From the NCBI GenBank assembly GCA_002171295.2, contig NHFW02000035.1, forward strand, positions 12,784 through 19,886: a DNA stretch of 7,103 nucleotides, written 5' to 3'. The notes beneath the pieces were generated by a model. That model worked only from the letters and a program-made list of their open reading frames with translations, was not told where the DNA came from and did no database searches. Made by a program: the position numbers and the translations under genes. Shown here piece after piece: positions 6,106-7,103 of the stretch. The number at the start of each line of letters is the position of its first letter. Position 1 is the stretch's first letter. Source of the stretch: Flavobacteriaceae bacterium TMED121. Its GTDB lineage: Bacteria; Bacteroidota; Bacteroidia; Flavobacteriales; Flavobacteriaceae.

Positions 6106-6119
6106 TTTTTTTATATTAG
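6106..6119 (+). promoter_or_regulatory. TATATTAG promoter-like box before the AhpD-like gene
   Basis: TATATTAG (6112-6119) follows a T run and ends 26 nt before the ATG at 6146, giving a leader of about 20 nt. A TTG at 6096-6098 lies 13 nt upstream and another at 6082-6084 lies 27 nt upstream, so neither fits the 17-23 nt spacing. It would drive the gene pair 6146-7089. Confidence 0.4.
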
Positions 6120-6145
6120 CAATTATTAACCATAAATTATTTAGA

Positions 6146-6562
6146 ATGAAAAAAATCTATTTATTATTTGCTTGTATTTTTGTAGTCTCTAATTTCTTGA
6201 GTGCTCAAGATTCAATTACCGAAGTTGAAAAGGCTGAACTACTTGCAAAAAGTCCTTTTAATTCGGTATATCCTACCTCAATTTTGAAAAGCGCTGACAA
6301 ATATTTTGAAGAGGCGCAAATGCCATTATATTCCAAAGGTGCTATTGATGAAAAAAATGCTCACCTTGTTGGGCTTGCAGTATCAGCTTCAACAAAATGT
6401 AATTATTGTATTCCTTATCACATTGCAGAGGCTAAACGTTTAGGCGCAAACGAAGAAGAAATTAAAACAGCAGTTATGATAGCGGCTGACATTATGAAAA
6501 TGAGTACTTTGTTTTATGGAAACGAATTTGATTTAGAAGAGTTTAAAGCTCTTCTGAAGTAA
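6146..6562 (+). CDS. Exported AhpD-like carboxymuconolactone decarboxylase family protein, 138 aa
   Basis: A Sec signal peptide (residues 1-20, ending LSAQ) precedes an all-helical AhpD/CMD-like domain. The signature is CNYC (85-88) with His92 four residues on, followed by AEAKRLGANEEEI (94-106). This matches the redox-active CxxC-xxxH site of AhpD-like proteins, which act as thiol peroxidase or reductase partners. An acidic relay residue often found upstream of CxxC is not obvious here, where the preceding stretch is GLAVSASTK. Most family members are cytoplasmic, so export implies a periplasmic redox role or another substrate. The downstream lipoprotein starts 23 nt after the stop and is probably co-transcribed. 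Family placement is firm, role inferred. Confidence 0.84.
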   Translation: MKKIYLLFACIFVVSNFLSAQDSITEVEKAELLAKSPFNSVYPTSILKSADKYFEEAQMPLYSKGAIDEKNAHLVGLAVSASTKCNYCIPYHIAEAKRLGANEEEIKTAVMIAADIMKMSTLFYGNEFDLEEFKALLK

Positions 6563-6585
6563 ACAATAACTTTAGATTATTTAAA

Positions 6586-7089
6586 ATGAAAAATCCACTA
6601 TTTTTTTTGCTATTGCTAATACTTTTTTCTTGTGATAACAATCCAGTTAAATCTCAAAAAGAAATACTGACTGAAACAACAAAGGCCACTGTCCTCAAAG
6701 CATTTAATGCGCAAATGGCTGGTGAAATTGAAGTAATGAAATCACAATTGGCTGAAGAATTCACTTTTAAATTAACGGGACAACTCGATATTTCAAAATC
6801 ATACAGTTGGGATGAATTTTTAGAATTTGCAGGATACTTTGGTTCACTTCTTGAGGGAGATGTTGGAGTAGAATATAAAGGTATTCTTGTTGAGGGAAAA
6901 ACAGCTATGGTTTTTGCTGAAGGGAGAATGGAAGGCGTTGGTGGAAAATATGAAAATGATTATGCTATCAAGTACACTCTTAACGAAACAGGAAAAATTG
7001 TCGAACAAAAAGAATATTTAAGTGATTTACTTCTGGCACAGAGACTTTATGGTCAAGACCTATGCGGTGAAAAGAAAACAATCGAGTAG
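6586..7089 (+). CDS. SnoaL/NTF2-like domain lipoprotein, 167 aa
   Basis: The N-terminus MKNPLFFLLLLILFSC is a lipoprotein signal with lipidated Cys16. Residues about 30-155 look like an NTF2/SnoaL fold. A first helix (VLKAFNAQMAGEIEVMKSQL, 36-55) is followed by the EEFTFKLTG strand (57-65), a helix with WDEFLEF (75-81), then strands VGVEYKGILVEG (93-104), TAMVFAEGRMEG (106-117), YAIKYTLNE (126-134) and KIVEQKEYLS (137-146). The last two fit the usual curved sheet, and the helix LLLAQRLYG closes the domain. Family members include small-molecule isomerases, epoxide hydrolases and many non-enzymatic binding proteins; no catalytic set can be named here. Its lipid anchor places it in the envelope beside the exported AhpD-like partner 23 nt upstream. 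The stop TAG is at 7087-7089, and the window ends 14 nt later with no terminator visible. Confidence 0.8.
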   Translation: MKNPLFFLLLLILFSCDNNPVKSQKEILTETTKATVLKAFNAQMAGEIEVMKSQLAEEFTFKLTGQLDISKSYSWDEFLEFAGYFGSLLEGDVGVEYKGILVEGKTAMVFAEGRMEGVGGKYENDYAIKYTLNETGKIVEQKEYLSDLLLAQRLYGQDLCGEKKTIE

Positions 7090-7103
7090 CTTTTATAAAA
7101 ATC

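Noticed and set aside
1..7103. CRISPR array, insertion sequence or phage genes
   Set aside because: No regularly spaced direct repeats, transposase, integrase or phage structural genes were seen on either strand.

Overview
The window looks like chromosomal DNA of a member of the Bacteroidota, probably a marine or free-living flavobacterium-like organism. Four things point there. The DNA is strongly AT-rich. Start codons sit behind A/T-rich leaders with no Shine-Dalgarno sequence. Promoter-like -7 boxes resemble the Bacteroidota TAnnTTTG element. The gene content is typical too: short Lys-rich signal peptides, lipoproteins with a Ser-Cys lipobox, and a planctomycete-type (PSCyt1) cytochrome of the kind common in marine Bacteroidota. 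This placement is inference from composition and gene families.

Left part, minus strand. Positions 1-1904 hold the first 634 codons of a large membrane-anchored cytochrome c protein (DUF2231-like membrane domain, PSCyt1 heme domain, DUF1587-like domain) that runs off the left edge. Just upstream of it, also on the minus strand, lies a 29-codon ORF (2055-2144) with 11 cysteines, which reads as a miniature metallothionein-like protein. It is the most unusual coding object here.

Middle, 2145-2924. There is no ordinary gene, but there are a Bacteroidota-type -7 box, a tRNA-Asn(GTT) with its own terminator, and a near-perfect intrinsic terminator that works on the minus strand. No minus-strand protein gene of normal size lies upstream of that terminator, so it suggests a small RNA or a terminated short leader. 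Between it and the next gene are a GTTGAATT inverted repeat and a promoter-like block.

Right part, plus strand. Five genes follow: a 608-aa lipoprotein with a predicted pectate-lyase-like beta-helix; a 79-aa DUF2892 (YgaP-like) membrane protein; a secreted alpha/beta hydrolase resembling carbohydrate esterases of the BD-FAE/Aes type; an exported AhpD-like carboxymuconolactone decarboxylase family protein; and a SnoaL/NTF2-like lipoprotein. The first four each carry an upstream TATnTTAG box, and two of these boxes end 4 nt before the start codon, which would give leaderless mRNAs. The last two genes are 23 nt apart and probably co-transcribed.

The beta-helix lipoprotein and the esterase-like hydrolase share a closely similar upstream block. 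They could act together on an extracellular polysaccharide, one cutting the chain and the other removing acyl groups. The substrate cannot be read from the sequence.
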